From NCBI GenBank assembly GCA_023422775.1, contig JAFAGM010000019.1:69734-133733 (forward strand): DNA of 64,000 nucleotides. The letters run 5' to 3'. This document shows positions 18,201 through 26,538 of this stretch, one piece after another. Each line of letters starts with the position of its first letter. The stretch's first letter is position 1. The notes under the pieces are model-generated. The model was not told where the DNA came from. It searched no databases and saw nothing but the letters and a program-made list of their open reading frames with translations. Source of the stretch: Pseudomonadota bacterium. GTDB lineage: Bacteria > Pseudomonadota > Alphaproteobacteria > Rhizobiales > Xanthobacteraceae. A program made the position numbers and the translations under genes.

Positions 18201-18279
18201 TCCCACATTGTACATCGCCTGGTTCAGGGGAACCGAGGGATCCCCCGCTCCTCCGTCGAAGCCTAACGCAGTCGCTTGA
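15214..18279 (+). CDS. RND multidrug efflux transporter permease
   Basis: A 1021-residue inner-membrane pump, the usual length for AcrB-type RND permeases. It has the two-fold layout of TM1, a large periplasmic porter loop, TM2-6, TM7, a second loop and TM8-12. The proton-relay di-aspartate in TM4 is visible in IALALLVDDAMTTTDATLN, and GMITKNAVILIGQIE marks the second-half conserved segment. Proton-driven export of drugs or metabolites with the adjacent adaptor is expected; substrates cannot be predicted. Translation is coupled to the adaptor through a 4-bp overlap. The antiporter operon starts only 33 bp downstream on the same strand. Confidence 0.93.
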   Translation: MINLSEWALKHRSLVAYLMVVAVIAGVLSYYRLGRSEDPSFIIKTMIVQAAWPGATVEETLKQVTERLERKLQETPHLDFLRSFTRAGVTTIFVNLKGSANAKEVADTWYQVRKNVGDIRHTLPAGIVGPGFNDDFGDTFGIIYGFTSDGFTHRELRDRVEDIRSQLLLVPDVSKIEMLGAQDERIFVEFSMKELAALGIDRSALIAALQAQNIVRPAGTIQTGNESLSLRVSGAFASEQDVANTNFVAGGRVLRLSDIAQVRRDYSDPPQPQFRVNGEPAIGLAIAMRDGGDILALGANIKKLMATVTADLPIGIEPKLIADQAVTVDGAISEFMTSLLQAIAIILVVSFISLGVRPGLIIALSIPLTLAIVFPIMQMANIDMQRISLGALIIALALLVDDAMTTTDATLNRLAEGDDKVEAATYAFRTYAFAMLAGTLVTIAGFVPVGFAASSAGEYTFSLFAVVSIALIVSWFVAVIFAPLLGVVILKPPAAAAGAEPGRVFRWYRSFLTFAMRAKWLTIFVSLALFVASFLALPLIPRQFFPSSDRPELLVDLSLPQNASIYASEAAAQRLDTALKGDPDVARWSTYVGRGAIRFYLPLNVQLPNNFFSQAVIVAKDVAARERLRSKLEKILSEEFPSAISRVSPLELGPPVGWPVQYRVSGPDVGQVREIALKLAQIVATDPNAEKINFDWMEPARQVRIRVDQDEARLLGLSSQALAGVLNTVISGSSVTQVRDDIYLVDVIARATDEQRVSLSTLRTVQVPLPSGRTVPLNQFATFEYEQEYPLIWRRDRVPTLTVQADTAAGALPETVVTALSPKVEALTKTLPAGYRIVVGGTVEESAKSQASVIAVVPVMLLIMLTVLMVQLQSFQRLFLVLSVAPLGLIGVVAALLLSGRPLGFVAILGILALLGMITKNAVILIGQIEAERSQGKSVWDAAVDASSSRFRPIMLTAVSTVLGMIPIAPTVFWGPMAFAIMGGLLVATILTLIFLPTLYIAWFRGTEGSPAPPSKPNAVA

Positions 18280-18312
18280 AATGCAGATTTCTCCTGCGGA
18301 ATCGGTCGAATC

Positions 18313-18840
18313 ATGAGTTCATCAGAGGAACACGACAGGCCAGCCGACCGTCCGGGCATTACTGGGAGCGCCATCTCACGCTCCATCGGATTTTTTGGTT
18401 TTTGGCTGATACTAACAGGCGCTGACCCGAGCGACCTTGTGGCGGGGTTGGTTGCTGCAGTTGCGGCAACCTGGGCAAGCCTGCGCCTGATGCCGGTGCA
18501 GCCCTGGGACCTTCGCCCCATCAGGCTGGCCGGATACGTGCTGCACTTTCTGCACCAATCGGTCACCGCCGGCATGGACGTCGCATGGCGGGCGCTCGAT
18601 CCCCGGCTGCGGCTGCAGCCTGGATTCGTGGTCTATCAGGCGCAGCTTCCACCGGGCACGACGCGAGAGGCATTCTGCGCAATCATGAGTCTGATGCCGG
18701 GTACGCTTCCGTGCGGTCCCGCTGAGGGCAATGGGCTAATGATTCATTGTCTCGACGTGACGCAGCCGATAGCTGAGCAGTTGGCCATGGAGGAAGCCCT
18801 GTGCGTGCAGACACTCCGGGGAGTGCCGCGCAATGGCTAG
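18313..18840 (+). CDS. mrpE: Na+/H+ antiporter subunit E
   Basis: A 175-residue MnhE/MrpE subunit with N-terminal hydrophobic helices (SIGFFGFWLILTGADPSDLV) and a cytoplasmic C-terminal domain with SLMPGTLPCGP, corresponding to the SITLTPGT motif of the family, and HCLDV. It is the first gene of a tightly packed seven-gene operon. Its last 8 bp overlap the F gene. MrpE is a small structural subunit needed for assembly of the cation/proton antiporter complex in the inner membrane. Confidence 0.85.
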   Translation: MSSSEEHDRPADRPGITGSAISRSIGFFGFWLILTGADPSDLVAGLVAAVAATWASLRLMPVQPWDLRPIRLAGYVLHFLHQSVTAGMDVAWRALDPRLRLQPGFVVYQAQLPPGTTREAFCAIMSLMPGTLPCGPAEGNGLMIHCLDVTQPIAEQLAMEEALCVQTLRGVPRNG

Positions 18841-19120
18841 CTTCCTGTTCGCAGCAGCGAGCTTCGTATTAGCGACGATTGCGCTCGGGTTGTTCGTCAT
18901 TCTTCGGCGCCGCGCCGAGGTCGACCACATGATGGCGGCGCAACTGCTGGGCACCGGCGGCGTCGCCATTCTGCTGCTGCTGGCCGCGGCGACCGAGGCG
19001 CCGCCGGTCGTGGATGTCGCGTTGCTGCTGGCGCTGTTCGCAGCGTTCGCAGCCGTGGCATTCGTCAGAAGCGCGTCCGGATCGGAGCGCAAGATCGGGG
19101 AAACAGCGAGCGACGGATGA
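18833..19120 (+). CDS. mrpF: Na+/H+ antiporter subunit F
   Basis: A 95-residue protein with three transmembrane helices (FLFAAASFVLATIALGLFVI, LGTGGVAILLLLAAAT, ALLLALFAAFAAVAFV), the size and layout of MnhF/MrpF. It overlaps subunit E by 8 bp and subunit G by 4 bp. It is a small membrane subunit of the multi-subunit antiporter. Confidence 0.82.
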   Translation: MASFLFAAASFVLATIALGLFVILRRRAEVDHMMAAQLLGTGGVAILLLLAAATEAPPVVDVALLLALFAAFAAVAFVRSASGSERKIGETASDG

Positions 19121-19410
19121 GACTAGCGTTCGACATCCTCACCATTTCCTTTGTCTCGGCCGGGGCGTTCTTCTTCCTGGCCGGAACGGTCGGCTTGATC
19201 CGCTTTCCGGACTCACTGACACGCCTGCACGCGCTGACCAAGGTGGACAATCTTGGCCTTGGCCTCGTCGTTCTGGGCCTGCTGCCACAGATGAACGGAC
19301 TGCTCGGCGCGTTGAAACTGGTGACCATCTGGCTGCTGGTCCAACTATCGGGGGCGATTGTCACACAGCTCATTGCAGGCACGGTTCGACAACACGGGCC
19401 AGATCGATGA
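19117..19410 (+). CDS. mrpG: Na+/H+ antiporter subunit G
   Basis: A 97-residue MnhG/MrpG protein with three helices and the family motif GLIRFPDSLTRLHALTKVDN, one of the most conserved stretches of the Mrp complex. The start ATGA overlaps the stop of subunit F, and its own stop overlaps the next gene in the same way. Confidence 0.88.
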   Translation: MRLAFDILTISFVSAGAFFFLAGTVGLIRFPDSLTRLHALTKVDNLGLGLVVLGLLPQMNGLLGALKLVTIWLLVQLSGAIVTQLIAGTVRQHGPDR

Positions 19411-20348
19411 CCATTTTATCTATCTTCGATATCGGTCTTATCGTCCTGATCCTGGCGGTCGGGACCGCGACGATTGCCCTGCGTGAAGCGTTTGCAGCCG
19501 TCATCGGCTATGTCGTCTACGGACTGCTGCTGGCTATCGCCTGGGTCAGGCTCTCCGCGATCGATGTCGCGCTGACGGAGGCCGCGATCGGCGGCGGAAT
19601 GACCGGCATGCTGATGCTCGGCGCAGTCGCCCGCCTGCGCTTTGCCAAAGGTAACGACATCAGGACCAGCCTGCCGGTGCGTTTGGCGGCGGGCAGTTTG
19701 TGCGCGCTTGTCGCGGCAGGCCTTGCGATCGCGGTCCTGTCCCCACCCGAAATCATTCCCACGCTCGCACCCCTGGCGATGGAAAATCTGCCGCAGAGCG
19801 GCCTCGGCAATCCTGTCGCCGGCGTTCTGTTCGTCTACCGCGCGCTCGACACGCTGCTCGAGAAGGTGGTCCTGATCCTCGCATTGCTCGGCGTCTGGTC
19901 GCTGGCGCCGGATCGCATGTGGGGCGGAGTACCGGGGCTGAGCGTCTATGCGCGGCCAGGCAGCACACTGACTTTCCTTGCCCAACTTCTGCCGCCGGTG
20001 GGGATCGTGGTCGCAGTCTATATGTGCTGGGTCGGAGCAAAGGAGCCGGGTGGCGCCTTTCAAGGCGGCACGGTGTTGGCGGCGATGTGGCTGCTTGTCA
20101 TGATCGCGGGTCTGAGCAGCGTGCCTTCGATCAGCCAGCGTTGGCTGCGCCTGTTGCTCGTCATCGGTCCCGTGATTTTCCTTGTCATCGGGATAGCCGG
20201 GATGGTTTTGGCAAATGCCTTCCTTGCCTATCCGTCGGGCTACGCCAAACCATTGATCGTCACCGTGGAGGTCGCCCTCACGCTCTCGATTGGTGTAGCA
20301 CTGGGTTTATTGGCCGCAGGCCCGCCGGAACAGGTGCAACGGCAATGA
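19407..20348 (+). CDS. Fused MbhD (DUF4040)-MnhB antiporter subunit
   Basis: A 313-residue membrane protein in which two modules are joined. Residues 1-75 form an MbhD/DUF4040 domain (GYVVYGLLLAIAWVRLSAIDVALTEAAIG), normally found at the C-terminal end of full-length MrpA. Residues about 190-305 form an MnhB domain (LPPVGIVVAVYMCWVGAKEPGGAFQGGT, with the GGGFQGG-like motif). A NuoL-type MrpA N-terminal part is absent here and is presumably replaced by one of the two NuoM/N-like proteins downstream. The ATG at 19407 is placed by the ATGA overlap with mrpG. Confidence 0.82.
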   Translation: MTILSIFDIGLIVLILAVGTATIALREAFAAVIGYVVYGLLLAIAWVRLSAIDVALTEAAIGGGMTGMLMLGAVARLRFAKGNDIRTSLPVRLAAGSLCALVAAGLAIAVLSPPEIIPTLAPLAMENLPQSGLGNPVAGVLFVYRALDTLLEKVVLILALLGVWSLAPDRMWGGVPGLSVYARPGSTLTFLAQLLPPVGIVVAVYMCWVGAKEPGGAFQGGTVLAAMWLLVMIAGLSSVPSISQRWLRLLLVIGPVIFLVIGIAGMVLANAFLAYPSGYAKPLIVTVEVALTLSIGVALGLLAAGPPEQVQRQ

Positions 20349-20683
20349 ACGCAGCAACACTGTTCGGGCTATGCGGCGCAGCGCTGGTGGGACTCGGATT
20401 GTACGGGCTCGTCACAAATCCCGAGCCGCTGCGCAAGATCCTGGCATTCAACCTGCTGGGAAGTGGCGTGTTTCTGGTGTTCGGCGTCGTAGCAAAACGC
20501 GCCGCAGCCGCCGGTCTCGGAGGCGATCCGGTTCCTCAGGCGATGGTCATCACCGCGATTGTCGTCGCCTTCGCGGCTACCGCGATGGCGATCGCACTGG
20601 TGCTGCGACTTTTGCAGGAGACCGGCCGATCCACGCTCAGCTCCGATGGTTCCGGAGCCGGCACCGACCCAGGTGACGGCTGA
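20345..20683 (+). CDS. mrpC: Na+/H+ antiporter subunit C (NuoK-like)
   Basis: A 112-residue NuoK/MnhC-type protein with three helices; NLLGSGVFLVFGV and DPVPQAMVITAIVVAFAATA are the conserved segments of the family. It overlaps the fused MbhD-MnhB gene by 4 bp and abuts the D gene at 20683 (TGATG). Confidence 0.88.
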   Translation: MNAATLFGLCGAALVGLGLYGLVTNPEPLRKILAFNLLGSGVFLVFGVVAKRAAAAGLGGDPVPQAMVITAIVVAFAATAMAIALVLRLLQETGRSTLSSDGSGAGTDPGDG

Positions 20684-22206
20684 TGCCAGTCTTGCCCGAA
20701 GCGACGACCACCGATGGCGCGTTCCTCGTTCTGGCGATCGCCTTGCCGGCCGCAGGTGTTCTATTGTCGTTCGTCCTCGGCGGACGGTACGCGGAAAGAA
20801 TTGCTTTCGTTCTGCTGCCCTCCGGCTTCGTCCTGGCGACGATCATTTTCGCCGACGTCTGGCGAAGCGGCCACCGGCTGGTCTACATCGTCGGCGATTG
20901 GAAGCCCCCGCTCGGCATTGCGCTGCGCGCCGACGGGCTTTCGGCCGCCATGATGGTGGCAATGGCCATCGTGTTCTGCGCGGTCGCGATCTTTGCGCAT
21001 GCGGACTTCGGCACGCGCCCGGGATCCACTGAAGCCCGCGCACCGTTCGCGTTCTGGATCCTGCTGATGGCAATCTGGGGCGCGATGAACCTGATCTTCC
21101 TCGGCGGAGATCTGTTCACATTGTACGTCGCGCTTGAGCTCCTCACTTTCGCCGCGGTGCCGCTGGTCTGCCTCGATGGCCGGGCGGAGACACTGCAGGC
21201 GGCGCTGCGATACCTCATCTTCGCCCTGCTCGGCTCGATTCTCTACCTGGTCGGAACGGCCCTGCTCTACGGCAGCTACGCAACGCTCGACATCGTCCTG
21301 CTCTCCCGCAGAATTCATGCGGAACCCGCGACACTCGTGGCCGCCACGCTGATGACCATCGGACTCTTCGCCAAGACCGCCCTCTTTCCATTGCATCTAT
21401 GGCTTCCGCCCGCCCATGCCGGCGCGCCGGCGGCCGCCAGCGCGGTTCTTTCGGCCGTGGTAGTAAAAGGCTCGTTCTTCCTCGTCGTACGGCTCTGGTT
21501 CGACGTCATGCCGGGGATGCTCGGTGGAGCCGGCGCGCAACTGTTCGGCGCGCTGGGTGCAGCGGCAATCATCTTCGGCAGCGTCGTCGCGCTGCAGCAG
21601 CAGCGGCTCAAGCTCCTGATCGCCTATTCGACGGTCGCGCAGATCGGCTACCTGTTCCTGATTTTTCCGCTTGCCCTCGACACCGCATCGGCGCAGCTCC
21701 ATGGCAGCGGCGCTCTGACCGGCGGCATCATCCAGGCAATATCGCACGCGACCGCGAAGGCGGCCATGTTCATGGCCGCCGGACTTGTCTATGCCGCGCT
21801 CGGCCACGATCGCATCGCCGAACTCGGTGGAGTCGCACGGGCACTCCCGATGACGCTCTTCGCATTCGCAATCGGCGGAGTGTCCCTGATCGGGCTGCCT
21901 CCGAGCGGCGGCTTTCTGGCGAAGTGGATTTTGCTCGAGGCGACCGTCGCGACCGGGCAATGGTGGTGGGCGATCGTGATACTCGCCGGAGGCCTCTTCA
22001 CCAGTTGCTACATGTTCATTGTCCTGGCGCGCGCGGTTGCGCCGCCAAGTGCGCCTCTCAAGCTCCAAACTGCCGTGCCGAAATACCAGGAAGCAGCGGC
22101 GCTGGCATTGGCGCTGACGTCGCTGTTTCTGGGTCTGGTCGCGCTTGGTCCTATCGATATTGTTGAAGTAGGCCGTCTGGAATCAATAGTGGCTGGTTCA
22201 CGATGA
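20683..22206 (+). CDS. mrpD: Na+/H+ antiporter subunit D (NuoM/N-like)
   Basis: A 507-residue proton-translocating subunit with about 14 helices. Conserved features include LYVALELLTFAAVPLV (TM5-region Glu), the lysine-bearing segment FAKTALFPLHLWLPPAHAGAPAAASAVLS, and LIAYSTVAQIGYLFL. It belongs to the NuoL/M/N superfamily used by Mrp antiporters and complex I. Its stop overlaps the next gene by 4 bp. Confidence 0.88.
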   Translation: MPVLPEATTTDGAFLVLAIALPAAGVLLSFVLGGRYAERIAFVLLPSGFVLATIIFADVWRSGHRLVYIVGDWKPPLGIALRADGLSAAMMVAMAIVFCAVAIFAHADFGTRPGSTEARAPFAFWILLMAIWGAMNLIFLGGDLFTLYVALELLTFAAVPLVCLDGRAETLQAALRYLIFALLGSILYLVGTALLYGSYATLDIVLLSRRIHAEPATLVAATLMTIGLFAKTALFPLHLWLPPAHAGAPAAASAVLSAVVVKGSFFLVVRLWFDVMPGMLGGAGAQLFGALGAAAIIFGSVVALQQQRLKLLIAYSTVAQIGYLFLIFPLALDTASAQLHGSGALTGGIIQAISHATAKAAMFMAAGLVYAALGHDRIAELGGVARALPMTLFAFAIGGVSLIGLPPSGGFLAKWILLEATVATGQWWWAIVILAGGLFTSCYMFIVLARAVAPPSAPLKLQTAVPKYQEAAALALALTSLFLGLVALGPIDIVEVGRLESIVAGSR

Positions 22207-23834
22207 TCGGACAAACAACCTTGCTTGCGAGCTCCTTCATCGTTCCTCTCGGCATGCTCCTGCTCTGCCTCTGGCCGCAGGCGTTGAGCCGGATGCCCTC
22301 GCTGCTGGCGTTCGCCCCGATCCCGGCGCTGGCTGCGGTGTTGCTTGTCGCCACCGATTCTTCGCTGGCAATCGGTTCCGCGCGATTCCATCTGACCTTC
22401 GCCATGGACCGTCCTGGAGCCATGCTGCTGGGTGTTTCGGCGCTGTTGTGGATCGCATCGGGTGCCTACGCTTCGCAGTATCTGCAGAGCCGGTCGAACC
22501 ACGGGCGATTCGTCGTGTGCTGGTTGATGACGCTGACCGGTTGCGTCGGCGTGTTTCTGGCCGCCGACATGATCGGCTTTTATTTTCTGCTCGCGCTGCT
22601 TACCCTCGGTGCCTCCGGTCTTGTCATCTACCATGGAACGCCGAGCGCATGGCGCGCCGGCGCGGTCTATATCGGGCTCGCATTGCTGGCCGAAGCGTTC
22701 CTGCTGATGGCCTTCGTGCTGCTGGCGGCACAAATCCCGGGGGACAGCCTGCTGATCCGCGACGCCGCGGCAGCCCTGCCGGCCTCGCCTCAGCGCAATC
22801 TGATCCTTGTTCTGCTGATAGTCGGCTTCGGTATGAAGGCGGGCCTCGTGCCATTTCACTTCTGGATGCCACTGGCATACTCGGCGGCGCCGACGCCGGC
22901 TGCCGCTGTGCTCAGCGGCGCGGTCGTCAAGGCAAGCATCCTTGGCATGATCCGGTTCCTGCCGCTCGAAACCGCCTTCCCCGACTGGGGCACGGCCCTC
23001 GCGGCCGCGGGGCTTTTTGCAGCCCTCTACGGCGTCGTAATCGGGGTCATGCAACGCAATCCAAGGGTCGTGCTGGCGTATTCCAGCGTCAGCCAGATGG
23101 GGTTCATCATCGCAATCATCGGCATGGGGATGCTCGCAGGCGATGGCCGCGCTGCACTGGGAGCGGCTTTCTATGCCGCCCACCACGTGCTGGTGAAGGG
23201 CGCGCTGTTCCTGTCCGTGGGCGTCGTCGCCGCAACCGGCAGCCGGCGTCTATGGCCGATGCTGCTGCCCACGGCAATCATTGCGGTGGGCCTCGGCGGC
23301 CTCCCGCTCACCGGCGGCGCATTGGCCAAGTTCGTGGCCGACGAGCTTCTCGGAGATAGCACCGCGAGCGCGATTGCAACGCTGTCTGCGATTGGCACAA
23401 CGCTGCTGATGCTGCAGTTCCTGCGCCATCTTGCGAACACGGCATCGCAGGACCCGCAAGCGACAGCCGCCGCGGGACTGGTCTGGCCCTGGCTGGCGAC
23501 CGCTGTCGTTTCACTGGTCGTGCCATGGACGCTGTATCTGACGGTTCCGACCGGAACGCTGCCTGACCCGCTTTCACCTGCGGTGCTATGGAAGGCGCTC
23601 TGGCCCGTTCTGCTGGGAGCCGCCCTGGCGATTGCGCTGCGGCGCTGGTCGCGCTCGATGCCGCAAATTCCCAAGGGAGACCTCATCGTGACGCTGGACG
23701 GCGGCGTCCGGATGGCAGCCACATGGGGAAAGGCGCTGCAACGAATGGACAGCGTTCTACGCCAGTGGCCGACGGCCACTGTATCGCTGCTGATACTGAC
23801 GGTCGCGCTGGGTGCAGCGGTGCTCGTACGATGA
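22203..23834 (+). CDS. Second NuoL/M/N-type antiporter subunit (MrpD')
   Basis: A 543-residue polytopic proton-conducting protein, the second NuoM/N-like subunit of the operon. It shows GFGMKAGLVPFHFWMPLAYSAAPTPAAAVLSG (conserved Lys plus PxHxWLP-like segment) and VLAYSSVSQMGF. The last 150 residues carry an extra cytoplasmic stretch (RRWSRSMPQIPKGD) between helices. It probably takes the place of the antiporter module of MrpA, which is missing. It is the last gene of the operon. Confidence 0.85.
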   Translation: MIGQTTLLASSFIVPLGMLLLCLWPQALSRMPSLLAFAPIPALAAVLLVATDSSLAIGSARFHLTFAMDRPGAMLLGVSALLWIASGAYASQYLQSRSNHGRFVVCWLMTLTGCVGVFLAADMIGFYFLLALLTLGASGLVIYHGTPSAWRAGAVYIGLALLAEAFLLMAFVLLAAQIPGDSLLIRDAAAALPASPQRNLILVLLIVGFGMKAGLVPFHFWMPLAYSAAPTPAAAVLSGAVVKASILGMIRFLPLETAFPDWGTALAAAGLFAALYGVVIGVMQRNPRVVLAYSSVSQMGFIIAIIGMGMLAGDGRAALGAAFYAAHHVLVKGALFLSVGVVAATGSRRLWPMLLPTAIIAVGLGGLPLTGGALAKFVADELLGDSTASAIATLSAIGTTLLMLQFLRHLANTASQDPQATAAAGLVWPWLATAVVSLVVPWTLYLTVPTGTLPDPLSPAVLWKALWPVLLGAALAIALRRWSRSMPQIPKGDLIVTLDGGVRMAATWGKALQRMDSVLRQWPTATVSLLILTVALGAAVLVR

Positions 23835-23900
23835 AGCGGCGTTCCCGCCGACGACCGTAGCCATCTGGCGCGACGGGAACTACTGCGAGAAGCCAGGCAA

Positions 23901-24170
23901 TTATACCCATCGCCAGCCGCAGCGGCGACGTCCCCTGTGCCACCAGCAAACCCACCGCCGTCGGCGGCGACGGCGCGGATTCACGACGACGACCTGAGCC
24001 TTCACCGCCAGGTCATCGACCTCGACGTGATTTCCCTTGGCCATGGCCAGTGGCATGGCATCCGCGACGTCAGGCGCGACAGCCCACCCAATCGTCCCGA
24101 CGCCGGCTATGGCAACGGCCGCACCGGGCAGGACATGCGTGAGCATCTTGCGGCGACTCATTGCATCCAT
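23901..24170 (-). CDS. Small Tat-signal protein with Arg/Trp-rich tail
   Basis: An 89-residue protein. MSRRKMLTHVLPGAAVAIAG resembles a twin-arginine signal (SRRKML then a hydrophobic core), followed by a putative cleavage site after PDVADA. The last 25 residues consist almost only of Arg, Trp, His, Gly and two Cys: a run of seven Arg, then alternating aromatic and basic residues. Similar small Tat proteins with arginine-rich tails are common in Bradyrhizobium and are unassigned. ATG at 24170 follows GGGAGAAAACTC. It converges with the antiporter operon. An antimicrobial-like or polyanion-binding tail is speculation. Confidence 0.65.
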   Translation of the reverse strand: MDAMSRRKMLTHVLPGAAVAIAGVGTIGWAVAPDVADAMPLAMAKGNHVEVDDLAVKAQVVVVNPRRRRRRRWVCWWHRGRRRCGWRWV

Positions 24171-24444
24171 GAGTTTTCTCCCTTGTCCGAATGCTTCTTT
24201 GTGCTTCTTTCGGGCGCTGCAGCCGTCACGATACAATTGAACTCGCCTGGCACACCACAGCGGTTCCAATTGTCCAGTTCGTATCGAGGGGCGGCCAACC
24301 CGCAGGCATCTAAATTGAAATCACTCTGTCGGACAATCGGGGTATTAATCCACGCAGGTCAGGGTTTCTTCCTATCAACTCCAACGTAGCGCATTGGCAT
24401 GATACGTGTGGTCGAAGTTCCCTTTTCCTGCGAGTAAACCATCG

Positions 24445-24930
24445 ATGCAGATCGTAATGTCCGGTATTCGCGTGTCGGCACTCGCTTGCGCCTTGCTGAC
24501 CGTTCTCTCCAGTTCGGCGACTGCGCAGGCGCGGCCGCCATTTCGGATCGGCGGATTGACATGCAACACCGACCCGAGGGTCGGACTGGTCCTCGGCTCG
24601 CGGCAGGACATGCGATGTGTTTTCGTCGCGAGCGCAACGGGCCAGCAATACGTCTACAGAGGTACGATCAGGCGCATTGGCGTCGATATTGGCGTAACCA
24701 GAGGCGGAACGCTGTTCTGGGCCGTGTTTGCGCGAAACAGCCGGATCGGCCAGGGCACGCTACGAGGAAACTACATAGGTGCCAGCGCCAACGTAGCGCT
24801 CGGTCTCGGTCTGGGCGCCAAGGTGCTGGTCGGCGGATCACGCCGCACCATCACGCTGCAGCCGCTGTCGGTCGAAGGCCAGATCGGACTTAACCTGGCG
24901 TTGGGCGTCGCAAATCTCACGCTCCGATGA
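24445..24930 (+). CDS. DUF992 domain-containing exported protein
   Basis: A 161-residue protein with a Sec signal peptide (SALACALLTVLSSSATAQA) and a mature domain matching DUF992: IGGLTCNTDPRVGLVLGSRQ and later glycine-rich strands (GASANVALGLGLGAKVLVGG). DUF992 proteins are small alphaproteobacterial periplasmic proteins of unknown role. The first ATG of the signal peptide (24445) was used; 24457 is an alternative. The 274 bp upstream, between this gene and the divergent Tat protein gene, hold no clear site. Confidence 0.8.
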   Translation: MQIVMSGIRVSALACALLTVLSSSATAQARPPFRIGGLTCNTDPRVGLVLGSRQDMRCVFVASATGQQYVYRGTIRRIGVDIGVTRGGTLFWAVFARNSRIGQGTLRGNYIGASANVALGLGLGAKVLVGGSRRTITLQPLSVEGQIGLNLALGVANLTLR

Positions 24931-24963
24931 TGAGTGTCCGGTCCGGGATGCTGATCGGATCAC

Positions 24964-26442
24964 CTATTGTACAGGCCCGGCACCGCGTGCCGCCGCGGGA
25001 ATCCCCTCGCCGATCCGTCCGGTCATGTAGGGGAAGAACGGGTTTGACGATGCCCGCATCAGCGAGTCGAGGCTGGCGATCAGGACATTGCGCTCGCCCC
25101 GTGGCGCCAGGGTACCGAGATTCTCTCCGAAATTCTCGGATGGATCGGGTTCGGCGCCATACAGACTGTCGCTGACGGGAAACGGCAGCGCGACGTGCGA
25201 CAGTGAATAGAATCCCCGCGGATACGATAATCCGAGCGGTCGCACCTTCTCGACGTCGCTGCCGGCTTCGGTCACGCGCTCGATCACATCGTCATGATTG
25301 TCGTCGGCATTGGTGATGATCGTGAGGCGATAGCGCCGCGGGCCACTCGGCACGATACGCGCGAGTGCGGTATCCGCGCTCGAGCGGAGCAATGGACCGA
25401 ACTTGGCCGTGCGGTTGACATCGAACAGCACGAGTTCGTGACCGTTCTCGGGAAGCTGCGCATACAGCGCCGACACGATGGCCCTCGTACTCACGGTGAA
25501 GTCGATGAGCGATTGAAAGGTGAGGATCGGCGGCAACTGACCCAGCTTGCCTTCGCGGGCATAGCGGGCAATCCGCTCCTGCAGATCTCGCGTCAGGCGA
25601 TACGATTGGCGCGCGCCGTTGACAGGAAACGAATTGTACTTGAACGGATTGAACTCGGGCACGATGCCCAGCCAGGCCGCCTTGGCGAAGGCGGGCAGGA
25701 GCGCCGGCAGGCCTGCAAGGCCGGCATAGCGTGCGATGCGTGTGATGCCGACCATTGGCGAAATCAATACAAGGCGATCCGGCCGGGACAGCTTTTCGTC
25801 GCTGATGGAATCAAGCGCATACATCAACGCCAGCGCGCCGCCGTTGGAGAAACCGACCAGATGCAACGGCGCGGACGGTCCGGTGCGGGCGCGCGCCTCG
25901 CGCACCGCGAGTCGCGTTGCCGCCATCCAGTCCTCCCACTCCACGTCGGTCAGTGCGGCAGGGACAGTGCCGTGTGCCGGCATCCTCGGCACGATAGCCA
26001 CGAACCCCTGGTCACGGTAGAAGCCCGCGATATGGCGCTGACTGTAGGGGGAATCCGTCAGGCCATGCAGAAGCACGACGGCACCGACCGGCTTTCCCTT
26101 CGGCTCGAGCACAAAGGAACGATTGAAATCCTGCACAAAGTGCCCCGGGTAGATCGGACTGCCTTCAAAATAGCGATTGGCCGGCACGCGTTCGCCCGCG
26201 TCGAGTTTCCGGGAAACCTCGCGCCGGACATCGTCGAATATCCTGGCCTCGGCCGCCAGATACTCCGTCCAGTTCGCCGCCTCGAGTTTTTCCGTGCGCA
26301 GTTCATCCGGAACGTAGGTATGCCAAGGCTCGAGCGGCAACCCCTTCTGCGAATCGTAGATGCGGACGGCAAGGAAAGTCAGCAGGGCCACGCCCAGCAG
26401 CGCTCCGGCAATTTTTGCGTATCTGAACATTTTCGCTCGCAT
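24964..26442 (-). CDS. Membrane-anchored alpha/beta hydrolase
   Basis: A 492-residue protein with an N-terminal signal anchor (IAGALLGVALLTFLAVRIY) and an alpha/beta hydrolase domain. VVLLHGLTDSPYSQR near residue 126 forms the oxyanion region, and GFSNGG near residue 197 is the nucleophile elbow with Ser. The catalytic His probably lies in YSLSHVALPF. The domain probably faces the periplasm. A lipase or esterase acting on lipids or envelope material is plausible; no specific substrate is visible. ATG 26442 follows GGAG. It lies 97 bp downstream of the GntP-type permease on the same strand. Confidence 0.78.
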   Translation of the reverse strand: MRAKMFRYAKIAGALLGVALLTFLAVRIYDSQKGLPLEPWHTYVPDELRTEKLEAANWTEYLAAEARIFDDVRREVSRKLDAGERVPANRYFEGSPIYPGHFVQDFNRSFVLEPKGKPVGAVVLLHGLTDSPYSQRHIAGFYRDQGFVAIVPRMPAHGTVPAALTDVEWEDWMAATRLAVREARARTGPSAPLHLVGFSNGGALALMYALDSISDEKLSRPDRLVLISPMVGITRIARYAGLAGLPALLPAFAKAAWLGIVPEFNPFKYNSFPVNGARQSYRLTRDLQERIARYAREGKLGQLPPILTFQSLIDFTVSTRAIVSALYAQLPENGHELVLFDVNRTAKFGPLLRSSADTALARIVPSGPRRYRLTIITNADDNHDDVIERVTEAGSDVEKVRPLGLSYPRGFYSLSHVALPFPVSDSLYGAEPDPSENFGENLGTLAPRGERNVLIASLDSLMRASSNPFFPYMTGRIGEGIPAAARGAGPVQ

Positions 26443-26538
26443 GATCGAAACTCTCCAACTGCGATGATGCTGCGAAACTGCGGCATAGAGCAACCGGGAA
26501 TGTCCCGCGGGCCTGTCCGCTTCACACCCGGGTACTTC

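Noticed and set aside
24171..24300. EcfG-type stress promoter (GGAAC motif) upstream of the Tat-signal protein
   Set aside because: A GGAAC is present on the minus strand, but the spacing to the nearest GTT-like -10 does not fit the consensus.
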